Origin: Pseudomonadota bacterium
GTDB taxonomy: Bacteria > Pseudomonadota > Alphaproteobacteria > Caulobacterales > Caulobacteraceae
DNA length: 7,450 nucleotides
Assembly: GCA_023412655.1 (NCBI GenBank)
Contig: JAEYNH010000028.1
Coordinates: forward strand, 1-7,450
Direction: 5' to 3'
The notes below the pieces were generated by a model. It had not been told where the DNA came from, ran no database searches, and saw only the letters and a program-made list of their open reading frames with translations. Of the stretch, positions 6,327 through 7,450 are shown piece after piece. The translations under genes and the position numbers were made by a program. Position 1 is the stretch's first letter. The number at the start of each line of letters is the position of its first letter.

Positions 6327-6331
6327 TCCTC
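6327..6331 (-). promoter_or_regulatory. Shine-Dalgarno site deciding the start of the small coiled-coil protein
   Basis: Minus-strand GAGGA (6331 down to 6327) is spaced 7 nt from the ATG at 6317-6319. The competing in-frame ATG at 6335-6337 lies upstream of this site, with only a distant AAGG (13 nt away) before it. The shorter 86-residue product is therefore preferred. Confidence 0.65.
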
Positions 6332-6442
6332 GGGCATGTCTGGCGTGGGTCCTTGGCTTGCGCTTACGATGGGTCCGATGCTGCCTCCCTACATCTTAAG
6401 GTTTCGATATCGGCGGGGTCCTGCACGTCTGGGGCGCAGGCT

Positions 6443-6928
6443 TTGAGCGGCCTGCCCGTACGGCCCACGGCCCGTGTGGTGCTGCTCGACCGCCAGGACC
6501 GCATCCTGCTGATGAAGGGACGCCTGCCGACCTCGCCCAAGGGCGCCGGGGCCTGGTTCACCATCGGCGGCGGCGTGGAGCCCGGCGAGACCCCGGCCGA
6601 GGCCGCCGTGCGCGAGGTGCGGGAGGAGACCGGCCTGCTGGACGTGGAGCTCGGCCCGATCCTGTGGCGGCGCGAGGGGGTCATGCGCCTGCCCGAGCCC
6701 ACCCTGCTCACGGAATGGTATTTCCTGGCCCGCTGCGACGGGGGCGAGCCCGACCGGGACGGCTGGCATCCGCACGAGCGGGCGCTGATCGACGACATCC
6801 GCTGGTGGCGCCGCCAGGAACTGCTGACCACCGCCGAGCGGGTCTTCCCACCGGGTCTGGCGCACCTGCTGGAGGACGTGCTCGCCGGCCGGCTGCCGGC
6901 CAGTCCCCTCGAGATCCCCTGGACCTGA
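6443..6928 (+). CDS. NUDIX hydrolase
   Basis: A 161-residue NUDIX hydrolase, a family that cleaves nucleoside diphosphates linked to another moiety. The complete NUDIX box G-x5-E-x7-RE-V-x-EE-x-G-L spans residues 43-65 (G43, E49, R57-E58, E61-E62, G64), providing the Mg-binding glutamates. It is preceded by the strand 'TARVVLLDRQDRILLMKGR' (9-27) and 'AWFTIGGG' (37-44). A C-terminal 'LIDDIRWWRRQELL' segment is typical of this subgroup. The substrate cannot be told from sequence. No ATG exists in frame outside the divergent gene, so I place the start at TTG 6443-6445, with a weak GGGGCG at 6431-6436. The open frame continues upstream to 6137, but that part is antisense to the small coiled-coil gene. 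It converges on the glycine-zipper gene with 16 bp between stops. Confidence 0.9.
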   Translation: MSGLPVRPTARVVLLDRQDRILLMKGRLPTSPKGAGAWFTIGGGVEPGETPAEAAVREVREETGLLDVELGPILWRREGVMRLPEPTLLTEWYFLARCDGGEPDRDGWHPHERALIDDIRWWRRQELLTTAERVFPPGLAHLLEDVLAGRLPASPLEIPWT

Positions 6929-6944
6929 CGGGACCTGCAACCGC

Positions 6945-7450
6945 CTAGAACGGCGGCGCGGCGCTGGCCACGGGCTCCTCGGCGCCTGCGGCCGGTCCGT
7001 CGGCGACCTGCCCCGCCGTGGCGCTGGCGTCCGCCCACGGGCCCTCGGCGCCGATGGGAACCACGGCGGTGCGCGGCGCCTCGGCCAGCGCGGGAGAGGG
7101 CGCGGGCTTCTGGCCCTTGCCGATGGTGGCCACGGCCTTGCCGATCTTCTGGCCGACCATGCTGCCGGCGATCTTGCCGAGCGGGCCGCCCGCCGCGCCG
7201 GCCAGGCCGCCCAGCAGGCCGCCCACGGTGGCGCCGGCGTTCTGCTTCCTGGCCTGCTTCTGCTTCCGCTTCTGAGCCTTCGCCTCCTCGGGGGTCAGCA
7301 CCACCGGCGGGACGGGATCACCCAGGACGGGCCCTTCGGCCTCCGGCTCGGCGGGGGGCGAGGCCTCCACCGCCAGGGGCGCGACAGCGGCGGGATCGGG
7401 CGCGACTCCGGATGCGTCAGGCGTCGCCACCACCGGCCCGGGCCCCAGCA
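6945..7450 (-). CDS. Pro/Ala-rich glycine-zipper hypothetical protein (5' end cut off)
   Basis: An unrecognised protein reading leftward to a TAG at 6945-6947, with the frame still open at the right edge. A GTG at 7431-7433 could be a start, but no ribosome site is visible and the upstream residues (L-G-P-G-P) look like a continuation. Counting from that GTG, residues 1-48 are Pro/Ala/Glu-rich and probably disordered. Residues 49-66 are Lys/Gln-rich ('KAQKRKQKQARKQNAG'). Residues 68-105 form a glycine zipper with Gly at 71, 75, 79, 83 and, in a second register, at 82, 86, 90, 94 and 98. The Pro/Ala-rich tail runs to residue 162. Glycine zippers pack as helical hairpins in or on membranes, so an envelope location is possible; no signal peptide can be judged because the N-terminus is missing. 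Confidence 0.72.
   Translation of the reverse strand, partial: LGPGPVVATPDASGVAPDPAAVAPLAVEASPPAEPEAEGPVLGDPVPPVVLTPEEAKAQKRKQKQARKQNAGATVGGLLGGLAGAAGGPLGKIAGSMVGQKIGKAVATIGKGQKPAPSPALAEAPRTAVVPIGAEGPWADASATAGQVADGPAAGAEEPVASAAPPF

Noticed and set aside
6391..6412. Possible CtrA site because of TTAAG in a presumed Caulobacter relative
   Set aside because: Only a half site is present; the second TTAA at 7-nt spacing is missing here, and the same holds for the TTAAG near 6013.
6137..6442. Upstream extension of the NUDIX frame to an ATG at 6137
   Set aside because: It would be antisense to most of the small coiled-coil gene and adds a domain-free stretch before a normal NUDIX N-terminus.

Overview
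The window is very GC-rich, densely coding DNA with short intergenic gaps and GC-saturated third codon positions. The gene types point to an alphaproteobacterium, most likely of the Caulobacter/Phenylobacterium group: a membrane-anchored LytTR regulator, a DUF2306 membrane protein, a divergent EF-G paralogue and a PAS/degenerate GGDEF/EAL protein. That placement is inferred from protein style and composition; no rRNA or other marker is present.

Left third. A LytTR-type transcriptional regulator with four predicted membrane segments reads leftward from 698 and runs off the left edge. Its last ~70 bases are distorted into an almost pure C tract (G on the coding strand), which looks like a contig-end sequencing artefact. 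Divergent from it, across a 125-bp gap, is a DUF2306 membrane protein (824-1456). It is followed after 40 bp by a glutathione S-transferase (1497-2144) on the same strand, probably co-transcribed. The GST converges on an EF-G-like gene across 70 bp that hold two perfect hairpins (2146-2175 and 2175-2209), a likely bidirectional terminator.

Centre. Three genes read leftward in a row: a small coiled-coil hypothetical protein (6059-6319), a cyclic-di-GMP phosphodiesterase-type EAL protein (4378-5946), and the EF-G paralogue (2215-4218). The 112-bp and 159-bp gaps mean that a single operon is possible but not shown. The EF-G paralogue keeps its P-loop, NKMD motif and domain IV tip, but has Ser in place of the catalytic His of the G3 motif and a shortened switch I. 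This makes it the most interesting gene here.

Right end. A NUDIX hydrolase (6443-6928, + strand, TTG start) diverges from the small protein. It converges, with only 16 bp between stops, on a gene for a Pro/Ala-rich protein with a glycine zipper that runs off the right edge.

No gene-free stretch exceeds 300 bases. I see no tRNA, rRNA, CRISPR array, insertion sequence or phage gene, and no clearly new multi-gene system. The second-look items are the altered EF-G, the conserved histidines of the DUF2306 protein, the paired hairpins, two uncharacterised proteins and the data-quality problem at the left edge.
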